Assembly: GCA_004835665.1 (NCBI GenBank)
Contig: RBKR01000010.1
Coordinates: 682,001-746,000, forward strand
Direction of reading: 5' to 3'
Length of the DNA stretch: 64,000 bases
From: Phoma sp. XZ068
Lineage: Eukaryota > Ascomycota > Dothideomycetes > Pleosporales > Didymellaceae
Position numbers and translations under genes: made by a program
Notes under the pieces: model-generated
Seen by the model: the letters and a program-made list of their open reading frames with translations, nothing else
The model's database searches: none
What the model was told of the DNA's origin: nothing
Shown here: one piece after another, positions 18,961 to 33,120 of the stretch
Position numbering within the stretch: the stretch's first letter is position 1
Layout of the letters: the number at the start of each line of letters is the position of its first letter

Positions 18961-21900
18961 TAATACACTATAATATATAAGTAGTGTAATATAGTCTTAT
19001 AGTATAAGTAAATAATAGAGTATACTACTGATATTACTAGGTACCTTCTTAATACTAGAAGGTATACTACTATATATATCTATAGTACTTAGCTCTTTAG
19101 CCTTAGTAAATAGCAAGATTTATAATACTAGACTATTTAACTTCTTTAGCTCCTTAGAATTTATAATATTAGAATAGTAGTCTAGATTACTATTTAATAC
19201 TACTCTTTTTAGTTTATTACCTCTCTTTAGTAGTTAGAGTTAAAAACTACGCTAACATCTATCTATATATAGTGTAAGTTATAGTGTGCTATAACCAATT
19301 AACTTATAAGAACTTTAGACTTTTCTATTATTCCTATAAGTTAATTAGTTAGTTACAGTATACTATAATTTATATAATATATAGATAGACAGTATTACTA
19401 AAAGTTCCCTTAGTCTAAATACTAATCCTAAATAGGTAATTAGGGTCTAATTATATCTACTAGTACTAGGAGATTAATATCCTAGCTTTAAATCTATACT
19501 ATATCTAATAGAGAAATATATAAATAAGAATACTCTTAACTTTACTAAAGTGTTTTTCTAAGTTATATAGTAACTTTATAATTACTACTTTCTAACCTTT
19601 ATTAAGTAGCTAAAGAAGGTATAATAGGATAAAAAATATATATAGAGTAATAGTTTTATTATTCTTATAGTATTCCTAGAGTTTAAGTAAAGTACAGCTT
19701 TTATAATAATTATCAATAAGTAAATAGTAGCTACTAATAGTATACTTCTTAGTATACCTATTAAGGTACTCTATCTAGTTTAAACTAAGCTTATTATTAG
19801 TCTAGCTATTATTATTAACTGTAATAATCTAGTCTTAGAGTAGATTTTCTTCCTTATACTAGATAGAGAGTATTAAGGTTATAGACTAAGCAAAGCTTAT
19901 AAATACTTCTAAGGTTAGTTCTCTAGGGTAAATAGGTATATAGAAGATTAGAGGTTACTACTTAAGTAAAGCTTATAGTAATAGTACTTTAGTAAGGAAT
20001 ATAGAGTAAACTACCTATCTTAACTAAGGGTTAAGTTCTAATAATAAAATTAATTAATAAAATTAAATATAATACTATAAGGGTAATATTTCTAGTTACT
20101 ATATATAAAGAAGAAATATATAGTACTTAGTATTATAGTAGCTACTAATTATACTAATTATTAATTATACTAATTACTAACTATACTAATTATACTAAGA
20201 CTAATTATATTATATGACTTTATATTACTATCTATAGGTAGTAACTAATAATACTTGCAATTTATATTTACTTGCAATATTTTTTTCTATATCGGTTAAT
20301 TATACTATAACTATACTATACTTGCTTATAATTATTAACCTCTATTTAGTGTTCCTTAGCATTATAAGACTATCCCCCTTTTATCTTAGCTTAGTCTCTT
20401 AAGCTTGGTTTATATAATATAGGCCCTACCTTATTTAATAGTAAGTCTTTTAATAATACCTAAATATCCTACTAAGTTACGTTTAGCCTCTTATTACTAC
20501 CTATATAAATTTGTTTAGTCCTTTAGAGAGATTATAGTAAAGAAGTATTTAACCTATAAAAAGCATAAGTATATATATAAGGTCTATATGTGTTCTAGAA
20601 AGTATAGTAAGTCTTAAAAGTATAGCTAATTTTATTTTATCTAAATAATATAGTTAGAGTTTTAATAGCTAGTATCTAAGAAAGAAAATTTATAGATATA
20701 GATAAAAGAAAGTTATAAGGTGTGTAAAAAAGTACTTAAGGCCTCTAACTAGGTATTAGAAGAATTATAGGTTATATATATATATATAAAGAGTATTTAT
20801 ATTAATAAATAGATTTATTAGATTATTATATAGAGGATATAATTATAGTAGAAGAGTAGAGTATTACTAAGTAAGAGCTAGAGTATAGAGTAGTTTCCTT
20901 AGAGGGTTCTTTAGATAGGTGTAACCTAAACCTATTACCTAGTACCTAGAGTACTTTTAAGGATTAGCTAATTAAGGCTTAGGAAGCTTATATAGTACTT
21001 TCTAACTAGTCCTCTTATATTTCTTTAATAGCTACTAGTAGTTCTTAAGGTTTATAGAAAGTTCCTATATATTATCTAAGTCTAGATACCCTAACTATTT
21101 AACTAGATACTTATTTATATACTTCTTTCTTTAATACTATATTATTTTTTTAAACTTCCTACTTAGTCTCTTCTTTAACCTAGTAGTAGAAGTCCTTCTA
21201 GATTAGTATACTAGAATCTACTAGTTCTAATAGAGATATATAAAATATAGGGTATATACTAGTATCCTATAGAAGTTTAAGTTAGTAGTTTATAGGGCTA
21301 ATTTACCTAGAAATAAGAAATTTTCTAATAACCTTAATATAATCTAGTTTTTTTATATTAGTCTTTATACTTATAAGTTTTTTATAAGAAGATAGACTTT
21401 ATCCCCCTCTTTTAGCTAAGGTACTATTTTACTTTTCTAGTTAATATAAGAGATTACTTATTAGTCTCTATACTAGGTTATTATAAAATCTATTTAGTTA
21501 TTACTATTAAGTAATCTAATATAGAGATTCAGGTATCTTCTGTTACTTACAAAGAATAGTGTTATACCTAGTACTTCTAATAGTTTATTATTATATATAA
21601 TCTATACTATAGATAATAGTAAGGCCTAGTTATCTTATTACTAGTTAATATATATACTTAGGTATATTTCTATAGTTTAATTTATTTTTTCTATTTATCT
21701 ATCTATTTATAGATAATATATAGTTAATAGCTTTTTCTTAGTAACTATAGCTACTATAAGTATAGTCTAATAGTTTAATATAAAGAGCTTATTTCTATTC
21801 CTAATAATTAATTCTAGTATACTATAATAGTAAATATTTCTATCTAGGAATACTTATATAAGCTACCCTATAGTATAACTATAATAAAATAGTATTATTT

Positions 21901-22501
21901 CTACTACTTTAGTAAACCTTTTTCTATATAAGAAAGATTAAGTTATAGGTAGCTCTATTACTAATATTTCTCTATACTTAGTATAAGTACTATATTTACT
22001 CTATCTCTGTTGGTAATTGATATAGTTCTTAATAAATCTAGTAACCTTATTCTTTATATTAGAGAATATATAGTATCTCTTAATAAGTTCTATTATTTAT
22101 ATAATTCTAGGGTATCTATAAGGTAGATTATTATAGTATTATATAATAATCCCAATCTATAATTCTTCTAGTACTACTATTAGTATATATTATTTCTACT
22201 AAACTTATATAATATTATTAAGCTACTAGGATAGTCCTAATAACCTATCTTTATTAACTCTAAGTGTAGTAAACTAATTAATAGTTTTTTTTCTCAAGCT
22301 AGGTTATATTATCTACTAAGTATATTAGCTCTACTATTATCTTTTCTTAGGGTATATAATTATAAAGAAGGTAGGTAGGGGGTAATAATATATAAAACTA
22401 CTTTCTTCCTTGTCTTAGTAAGGGACCTAGATTACTAGAAAAAGATATTAATAATATAGATTTAGCTTTAGATAATAAAGCTATATAATAGTATAGTTAT
22501 T
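18961..22501. repeat. Array unit 3 (3541 bp)
   Basis: Uninterrupted unit. One A missing from the run at about 19630 accounts for the length difference. Confidence 0.95.
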
Positions 22502-25500
22502 TAATACACTATAATATATAAGTAGTGTAATATAGTCTTATAGTATAAGTAAATAATAGAGTATACTACTGATATTACTAGGTACCTTCTTAATACTAGA
22601 AGGTATACTACTATATATATCTATAGTACTTAGCTCTTTAGCCTTAGTAAATAGCAAGATTTATAATACTAGACTATTTAACTTCTTTAGCTCCTTAGAA
22701 TTTATAATATTAGAATAGTAGTCTAGATTACTATTTAATACTACTCTTTTTAGTTTATTACCTCTCTTTAGTAGTTAGAGTTAAAAACTACGCTAACATC
22801 TATCTATATATAGTGTAAGTTATAGTGTGCTATAACCAATTAACTTATAAGAACTTTAGACTTTTCTATTATTCCTATAAGTTAATTAGTTAGTTACAGT
22901 ATACTATAATTTATATAATATATAGATAGACAGTATTACTAAAAGTTCCCTTAGTCTAAATACTAATCCTAAATAGGTAATTAGGGTCTAATTATATCTA
23001 CTAGTACTAGGAGATTAATATCCTAGCTTTAAATCTATACTATATCTAATAGAGAAATATATAAATAAGAATACTCTTAACTTTACTAAAGTGTTTTTCT
23101 AAGTTATATAGTAACTTTATAATTACTACTTTCTAACCTTTATTAAGTAGCTAAAGAAGGTATAATAGGATAAAAAAATATATATAGAGTAATAGTTTTA
23201 TTATTCTTATAGTATTCCTAGAGTTTAAGTAAAGTACAGCTTTTATAATAATTATCAATAAGTAAATAGTAGCTACTAATAGTATACTTCTTAGTATACC
23301 TATTAAGGTACTCTATCTAGTTTAAACTAAGCTTATTATTAGTCTAGCTATTATTATTAACTGTAATAATCTAGTCTTAGAGTAGATTTTCTTCCTTATA
23401 CTAGATAGAGAGTATTAAGGTTATAGACTAAGCAAAGCTTATAAATACTTCTAAGGTTAGTTCTCTAGGGTAAATAGGTATATAGAAGATTAGAGGTTAC
23501 TACTTAAGTAAAGCTTATAGTAATAGTACTTTAGTAAGGAATATAGAGTAAACTACCTATCTTAACTAAGGGTTAAGTTCTAATAATAAAATTAATTAAT
23601 AAAATTAAATATAATACTATAAGGGTAATATTTCTAGTTACTATATATAAAGAAGAAATATATAGTACTTAGTATTATAGTAGCTACTAATTATACTAAT
23701 TATTAATTATACTAATTACTAACTATACTAATTATACTAAGACTAATTATATTATATGACTTTATATTACTATCTATAGGTAGTAACTAATAATACTTGC
23801 AATTTATATTTACTTGCAATATTTTTTTCTATATCGGTTAATTATACTATAACTATACTATACTTGCTTATAATTATTAACCTCTATTTAGTGTTCCTTA
23901 GCATTATAAGACTATCCCCCTTTTATCTTAGCTTAGTCTCTTAAGCTTGGTTTATATAATATAGGCCCTACCTTATTTAATAGTAAGTCTTTTAATAATA
24001 CCTAAATATCCTACTAAGTTACGTTTAGCCTCTTATTACTACCTATATAAATTTGTTTAGTCCTTTAGAGAGATTATAGTAAAGAAGTATTTAACCTATA
24101 AAAAGCATAAGTATATATATAAGGTCTATATGTGTTCTAGAAAGTATAGTAAGTCTTAAAAGTATAGCTAATTTTATTTTATCTAAATAATATAGTTAGA
24201 GTTTTAATAGCTAGTATCTAAGAAAGAAAATTTATAGATATAGATAAAAGAAAGTTATAAGGTGTGTAAAAAAGTACTTAAGGCCTCTAACTAGGTATTA
24301 GAAGAATTATAGGTTATATATATATATATAAAGAGTATTTATATTAATAAATAGATTTATTAGATTATTATATAGAGGATATAATTATAGTAGAAGAGTA
24401 GAGTATTACTAAGTAAGAGCTAGAGTATAGAGTAGTTTCCTTAGAGGGTTCTTTAGATAGGTGTAACCTAAACCTATTACCTAGTACCTAGAGTACTTTT
24501 AAGGATTAGCTAATTAAGGCTTAGGAAGCTTATATAGTACTTTCTAACTAGTCCTCTTATATTTCTTTAATAGCTACTAGTAGTTCTTAAGGTTTATAGA
24601 AAGTTCCTATATATTATCTAAGTCTAGATACCCTAACTATTTAACTAGATACTTATTTATATACTTCTTTCTTTAATACTATATTATTTTTTTAAACTTC
24701 CTACTTAGTCTCTTCTTTAACCTAGTAGTAGAAGTCCTTCTAGATTAGTATACTAGAATCTACTAGTTCTAATAGAGATATATAAAATATAGGGTATATA
24801 CTAGTATCCTATAGAAGTTTAAGTTAGTAGTTTATAGGGCTAATTTACCTAGAAATAAGAAATTTTCTAATAACCTTAATATAATCTAGTTTTTTTATAT
24901 TAGTCTTTATACTTATAAGTTTTTTATAAGAAGATAGACTTTATCCCCCTCTTTTAGCTAAGGTACTATTTTACTTTTCTAGTTAATATAAGAGATTACT
25001 TATTAGTCTCTATACTAGGTTATTATAAAATCTATTTAGTTATTACTATTAAGTAATCTAATATAGAGATTCAGGTATCTTCTGTTACTTACAAAGAATA
25101 GTGTTATACCTAGTACTTCTAATAGTTTATTATTATATATAATCTATACTATAGATAATAGTAAGGCCTAGTTATCTTATTACTAGTTAATATATATACT
25201 TAGGTATATTTCTATAGTTTAATTTATTTTTTCTATTTATCTATCTATTTATAGATAATATATAGTTAATAGCTTTTTCTTAGTAACTATAGCTACTATA
25301 AGTATAGTCTAATAGTTTAATATAAAGAGCTTATTTCTATTCCTAATAATTAATTCTAGTATACTATAATAGTAAATATTTCTATCTAGGAATACTTATA
25401 TAAGCTACCCTATAGTATAACTATAATAAAATAGTATTATTTCTACTACTTTAGTAAACCTTTTTCTATATAAGAAAGATTAAGTTATAGGTAGCTCTAT

Positions 25501-26043
25501 TACTAATATTTCTCTATACTTAGTATAAGTACTATATTTACTCTATCTCTGTTGGTAATTGATATAGTTCTTAATAAATCTAGTAACCTTATTCTTTATA
25601 TTAGAGAATATATAGTATCTCTTAATAAGTTCTATTATTTATATAATTCTAGGGTATCTATAAGGTAGATTATTATAGTATTATATAATAATCCCAATCT
25701 ATAATTCTTCTAGTACTACTATTAGTATATATTATTTCTACTAAACTTATATAATATTATTAAGCTACTAGGATAGTCCTAATAACCTATCTTTATTAAC
25801 TCTAAGTGTAGTAAACTAATTAATAGTTTTTTTTCTCAAGCTAGGTTATATTATCTACTAAGTATATTAGCTCTACTATTATCTTTTCTTAGGGTATATA
25901 ATTATAAAGAAGGTAGGTAGGGGGTAATAATATATAAAACTACTTTCTTCCTTGTCTTAGTAAGGGACCTAGATTACTAGAAAAAGATATTAATAATATA
26001 GATTTAGCTTTAGATAATAAAGCTATATAATAGTATAGTTATT
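22502..26043. repeat. Array unit 4 (3542 bp)
   Basis: Uninterrupted unit of consensus length. Confidence 0.95.
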
Positions 26044-29000
26044 TAATACACTATAATATATAAGTAGTGTAATATAGTCTTATAGTATAAGTAAATAATA
26101 GAGTATACTACTGATATTACTAGGTACCTTCTTAATACTAGAAGGTATACTACTATATATCTATAGTACTTAGCTCTTTAGCCTTAGTAAATAGCAAGAT
26201 TTATAATACTAGACTATTTAACTTCTTTAGCTCCTTAGAATTTATAATATTAGAATAGTAGTCTAGATTACTATTTAATACTACTCTTTTTAGTTTATTA
26301 CCTCTCTTTAGTAGTTAGAGTTAAAAACTACGCTAACATCTATCTATATATAGTGTAAGTTATAGTGTGCTATAACCAATTAACTTATAAGAACTTTAGA
26401 CTTTTCTATTATTCCTATAAGTTAATTAGTTAGTTACAGTATACTATAATTTATATAATATATAGATAGACAGTATTACTAAAAGTTCCCTTAGTCTAAA
26501 TACTAATCCTAAATAGGTAATTAGGGTCTAATTATATCTACTAGTACTAGGAGATTAATATCCTAGCTTTAAATCTATACTATATCTAATAGAGAAATAT
26601 ATAAATAAGAATACTCTTAACTTTACTAAAGTGTTTTTCTAAGTTATATAGTAACTTTATAATTACTACTTTCTAACCTTTATTAAGTAGCTAAAGAAGG
26701 TATAATAGGATAAAAAAATATATATAGAGTAATAGTTTTATTATTCTTATAGTATTCCTAGAGTTTAAGTAAAGTACAGCTTTTATAATAATTATCAATA
26801 AGTAAATAGTAGCTACTAATAGTATACTTCTTAGTATACCTATTAAGGTACTCTATCTAGTTTAAACTAAGCTTATTATTAGTCTAGCTATTATTATTAA
26901 CTGTAATAATCTAGTCTTAGAGTAGATTTTCTTCCTTATACTAGATAGAGAGTATTAAGGTTATAGACTAAGCAAAGCTTATAAATACTTCTAAGGTTAG
27001 TTCTCTAGGGTAAATAGGTATATAGAAGATTAGAGGTTACTACTTAAGTAAAGCTTATAGTAATAGTACTTTAGTAAGGAATATAGAGTAAACTACCTAT
27101 CTTAACTAAGGGTTAAGTTCTAATAATAAAATTAATTAATAAAATTAAATATAATACTATAAGGGTAATATTTCTAGTTACTATATATAAAGAAGAAATA
27201 TATAGTACTTAGTATTATAGTAGCTACTAATTATACTAATTATTAATTATACTAATTACTAACTATACTAATTATACTAAGACTAATTATATTATATGAC
27301 TTTATATTACTATCTATAGGTAGTAACTAATAATACTTGCAATTTATATTTACTTGCAATATTTTTTTCTATATCGGTTAATTATACTATAACTATACTA
27401 TACTTGCTTATAATTATTAACCTCTATTTAGTGTTCCTTAGCATTATAAGACTATCCCCCTTTTATCTTAGCTTAGTCTCTTAAGCTTGGTTTATATAAT
27501 ATAGGCCCTACCTTATTTAATAGTAAGTCTTTTAATAATACCTAAATATCCTACTAAGTTACGTTTAGCCTCTTATTACTACCTATATAAATTTGTTTAG
27601 TCCTTTAGAGAGATTATAGTAAAGAAGTATTTAACCTATAAAAAGCATAAGTATATATATAAGGTCTATATGTGTTCTAGAAAGTATAGTAAGTCTTAAA
27701 AGTATAGCTAATTTTATTTTATCTAAATAATATAGTTAGAGTTTTAATAGCTAGTATCTAAGAAAGAAAATTTATAGATATAGATAAAAGAAAGTTATAA
27801 GGTGTGTAAAAAAGTACTTAAGGCCTCTAACTAGGTATTAGAAGAATTATAGGTTATATATATATATAAAGAGTATTTATATTAATAAATAGATTTATTA
27901 GATTATTATATAGAGGATATAATTATAGTAGAAGAGTAGAGTATTACTAAGTAAGAGCTAGAGTATAGAGTAGTTTCCTTAGAGGGTTCTTTAGATAGGT
28001 GTAACCTAAACCTATTACCTAGTACCTAGAGTACTTTTAAGGATTAGCTAATTAAGGCTTAGGAAGCTTATATAGTACTTTCTAACTAGTCCTCTTATAT
28101 TTCTTTAATAGCTACTAGTAGTTCTTAAGGTTTATAGAAAGTTCCTATATATTATCTAAGTCTAGATACCCTAACTATTTAACTAGATACTTATTTATAT
28201 ACTTCTTTCTTTAATACTATATTATTTTTTTAAACTTCCTACTTAGTCTCTTCTTTAACCTAGTAGTAGAAGTCCTTCTAGATTAGTATACTAGAATCTA
28301 CTAGTTCTAATAGAGATATATAAAATATAGGGTATATACTAGTATCCTATAGAAGTTTAAGTTAGTAGTTTATAGGGCTAATTTACCTAGAAATAAGAAA
28401 TTTTCTAATAACCTTAATATAATCTAGTTTTTTTATATTAGTCTTTATACTTATAAGTTTTTTATAAGAAGATAGACTTTATCCCCCTCTTTTAGCTAAG
28501 GTACTATTTTACTTTTCTAGTTAATATAAGAGATTACTTATTAGTCTCTATACTAGGTTATTATAAAATCTATTTAGTTATTACTATTAAGTAATCTAAT
28601 ATAGAGATTCAGGTATCTTCTGTTACTTACAAAGAATAGTGTTATACCTAGTACTTCTAATAGTTTATTATTATATATAATCTATACTATAGATAATAGT
28701 AAGGCCTAGTTATCTTATTACTAGTTAATATATATACTTAGGTATATTTCTATAGTTTAATTTATTTTTTCTATTTATCTATCTATTTATAGATAATATA
28801 TAGTTAATAGCTTTTTCTTAGTAACTATAGCTACTATAAGTATAGTCTAATAGTTTAATATAAAGAGCTTATTTCTATTCCTAATAATTAATTCTAGTAT
28901 ACTATAATAGTAAATATTTCTATCTAGGAATACTTATATAAGCTACCCTATAGTATAACTATAATAAAATAGTATTATTTCTACTACTTTAGTAAACCTT

Positions 29001-29581
29001 TTTCTATATAAGAAAGATTAAGTTATAGGTAGCTCTATTACTAATATTTCTCTATACTTAGTATAAGTACTATATTTACTCTATCTCTGTTGGTAATTGA
29101 TATAGTTCTTAATAAATCTAGTAACCTTATTCTTTATATTAGAGAATATATAGTATCTCTTAATAAGTTCTATTATTTATATAATTCTAGGGTATCTATA
29201 AGGTAGATTATTATAGTATTATATAATAATCCCAATCTATAATTCTTCTAGTACTACTATTAGTATATATTATTTCTACTAAACTTATATAATATTATTA
29301 AGCTACTAGGATAGTCCTAATAACCTATCTTTATTAACTCTAAGTGTAGTAAACTAATTAATAGTTTTTTTTCTCAAGCTAGGTTATATTATCTACTAAG
29401 TATATTAGCTCTACTATTATCTTTTCTTAGGGTATATAATTATAAAGAAGGTAGGTAGGGGGTAATAATATATAAAACTACTTTCTTCCTTGTCTTAGTA
29501 AGGGACCTAGATTACTAGAAAAAGATATTAATAATATAGATTTAGCTTTAGATAATAAAGCTATATAATAGTATAGTTATT
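26044..29581. repeat. Array unit 5 (3538 bp)
   Basis: Uninterrupted unit; two TA runs (about 26152 and 27856) are each one TA shorter. Confidence 0.95.
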
Positions 29582-32500
29582 TAATACACTATAATATATA
29601 AGTAGTGTAATATAGTCTTATAGTATAAGTAAATAATAGAGTATACTACTGATATTACTAGGTACCTTCTTAATACTAGAAGGTATACTACTATATATAT
29701 CTATAGTACTTAGCTCTTTAGCCTTAGTAAATAGCAAGATTTATAATACTAGACTATTTAACTTCTTTAGCTCCTTAGAATTTATAATATTAGAATAGTA
29801 GTCTAGATTACTATTTAATACTACTCTTTTTAGTTTATTACCTCTCTTTAGTAGTTAGAGTTAAAAACTACGCTAACATCTATCTATATATAGTGTAAGT
29901 TATAGTGTGCTATAACCAATTAACTTATAAGAACTTTAGACTTTTCTATTATTCCTATAAGTTAATTAGTTAGTTACAGTATACTATAATTTATATAATA
30001 TATAGATAGACAGTATTACTAAAAGTTCCCTTAGTCTAAATACTAATCCTAAATAGGTAATTAGGGTCTAATTATATCTACTAGTACTAGGAGATTAATA
30101 TCCTAGCTTTAAATCTATACTATATCTAATAGAGAAATATATAAATAAGAATACTCTTAACTTTACTAAAGTGTTTTTCTAAGTTATATAGTAACTTTAT
30201 AATTACTACTTTCTAACCTTTATTAAGTAGCTAAAGAAGGTATAATAGGATAAAAAAATATATATAGAGTAATAGTTTTATTATTCTTATAGTATTCCTA
30301 GAGTTTAAGTAAAGTACAGCTTTTATAATAATTATCAATAAGTAAATAGTAGCTACTAATAGTATACTTCTTAGTATACCTATTAAGGTACTCTATCTAG
30401 TTTAAACTAAGCTTATTATTAGTCTAGCTATTATTATTAACTGTAATAATCTAGTCTTAGAGTAGATTTTCTTCCTTATACTAGATAGAGAGTATTAAGG
30501 TTATAGACTAAGCAAAGCTTATAAATACTTCTAAGGTTAGTTCTCTAGGGTAAATAGGTATATAGAAGATTAGAGGTTACTACTTAAGTAAAGCTTATAG
30601 TAATAGTACTTTAGTAAGGAATATAGAGTAAACTACCTATCTTAACTAAGGGTTAAGTTCTAATAATAAAATTAATTAATAAAATTAAATATAATACTAT
30701 AAGGGTAATATTTCTAGTTACTATATATAAAGAAGAAATATATAGTACTTAGTATTATAGTAGCTACTAATTATACTAATTATTAATTATACTAATTACT
30801 AACTATACTAATTATACTAAGACTAATTATATTATATGACTTTATATTACTATCTATAGGTAGTAACTAATAATACTTGCAATTTATATTTACTTGCAAT
30901 ATTTTTTTCTATATCGGTTAATTATACTATAACTATACTATACTTGCTTATAATTATTAACCTCTATTTAGTGTTCCTTAGCATTATAAGACTATCCCCC
31001 TTTTATCTTAGCTTAGTCTCTTAAGCTTGGTTTATATAATATAGGCCCTACCTTATTTAATAGTAAGTCTTTTAATAATACCTAAATATCCTACTAAGTT
31101 ACGTTTAGCCTCTTATTACTACCTATATAAATTTGTTTAGTCCTTTAGAGAGATTATAGTAAAGAAGTATTTAACCTATAAAAAGCATAAGTATATATAT
31201 AAGGTCTATATGTGTTCTAGAAAGTATAGTAAGTCTTAAAAGTATAGCTAATTTTATTTTATCTAAATAATATAGTTAGAGTTTTAATAGCTAGTATCTA
31301 AGAAAGAAAATTTATAGATATAGATAAAAGAAAGTTATAAGGTGTGTAAAAAAGTACTTAAGGCCTCTAACTAGGTATTAGAAGAATTATAGGTTATATA
31401 TATATATAAAGAGTATTTATATTAATAAATAGATTTATTAGATTATTATATAGAGGATATAATTATAGTAGAAGAGTAGAGTATTACTAAGTAAGAGCTA
31501 GAGTATAGAGTAGTTTCCTTAGAGGGTTCTTTAGATAGGTGTAACCTAAACCTATTACCTAGTACCTAGAGTACTTTTAAGGATTAGCTAATTAAGGCTT
31601 AGGAAGCTTATATAGTACTTTCTAACTAGTCCTCTTATATTTCTTTAATAGCTACTAGTAGTTCTTAAGGTTTATAGAAAGTTCCTATATATTATCTAAG
31701 TCTAGATACCCTAACTATTTAACTAGATACTTATTTATATACTTCTTTCTTTAATACTATATTATTTTTTTAAACTTCCTACTTAGTCTCTTCTTTAACC
31801 TAGTAGTAGAAGTCCTTCTAGATTAGTATACTAGAATCTACTAGTTCTAATAGAGATATATAAAATATAGGGTATATACTAGTATCCTATAGAAGTTTAA
31901 GTTAGTAGTTTATAGGGCTAATTTACCTAGAAATAAGAAATTTTCTAATAACCTTAATATAATCTAGTTTTTTATATTAGTCTTTATACTTATAAGTTTT
32001 TTATAAGAAGATAGACTTTATCCCCCTCTTTTAGCTAAGGTACTATTTTACTTTTCTAGTTAATATAAGAGATTACTTATTAGTCTCTATACTAGGTTAT
32101 TATAAAATCTATTTAGTTATTACTATTAAGTAATCTAATATAGAGATTCAGGTATCTTCTGTTACTTACAAAGAATAGTGTTATACCTAGTACTTCTAAT
32201 AGTTTATTATTATATATAATCTATACTATAGATAATAGTAAGGCCTAGTTATCTTATTACTAGTTAATATATATACTTAGGTATATTTCTATAGTTTAAT
32301 TTATTTTTTCTATTTATCTATCTATTTATAGATAATATATAGTTAATAGCTTTTTCTTAGTAACTATAGCTACTATAAGTATAGTCTAATAGTTTAATAT
32401 AAAGAGCTTATTTCTATTCCTAATAATTAATTCTAGTATACTATAATAGTAAATATTTCTATCTAGGAATACTTATATAAGCTACCCTATAGTATAACTA

Positions 32501-33120
32501 TAATAAAATAGTATTATTTCTACTACTTTAGTAAACCTTTTTCTATATAAGAAAGATTAAGTTATAGGTAGCTCTATTACTAATATTTCTCTATACTTAG
32601 TATAAGTACTATATTTACTCTATCTCTGTTGGTAATTGATATAGTTCTTAATAAATCTAGTAACCTTATTCTTTATATTAGAGAATATATAGTATCTCTT
32701 AATAAGTTCTATTATTTATATAATTCTAGGGTATCTATAAGGTAGATTATTATAGTATTATATAATAATCCCAATCTATAATTCTTCTAGTACTACTATT
32801 AGTATATATTATTTCTACTAAACTTATATAATATTATTAAGCTACTAGGATAGTCCTAATAACCTATCTTTATTAACTCTAAGTGTAGTAAACTAATTAA
32901 TAGTTTTTTTTCTCAAGCTAGGTTATATTATCTACTAAGTATATTAGCTCTACTATTATCTTTTCTTAGGGTATATAATTATAAAGAAGGTAGGTAGGGG
33001 GTAATAATATATAAAACTACTTTCTTCCTTGTCTTAGTAAGGGACCTAGATTACTAGAAAAAGATATTAATAATATAGATTTAGCTTTAGATAATAAAGC
33101 TATATAATAGTATAGTTATT
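29582..33120. repeat. Array unit 6 (3539 bp)
   Basis: Uninterrupted unit; a TA run short by 2 near 31396 and a T run short by 1 near 31968. Confidence 0.95.
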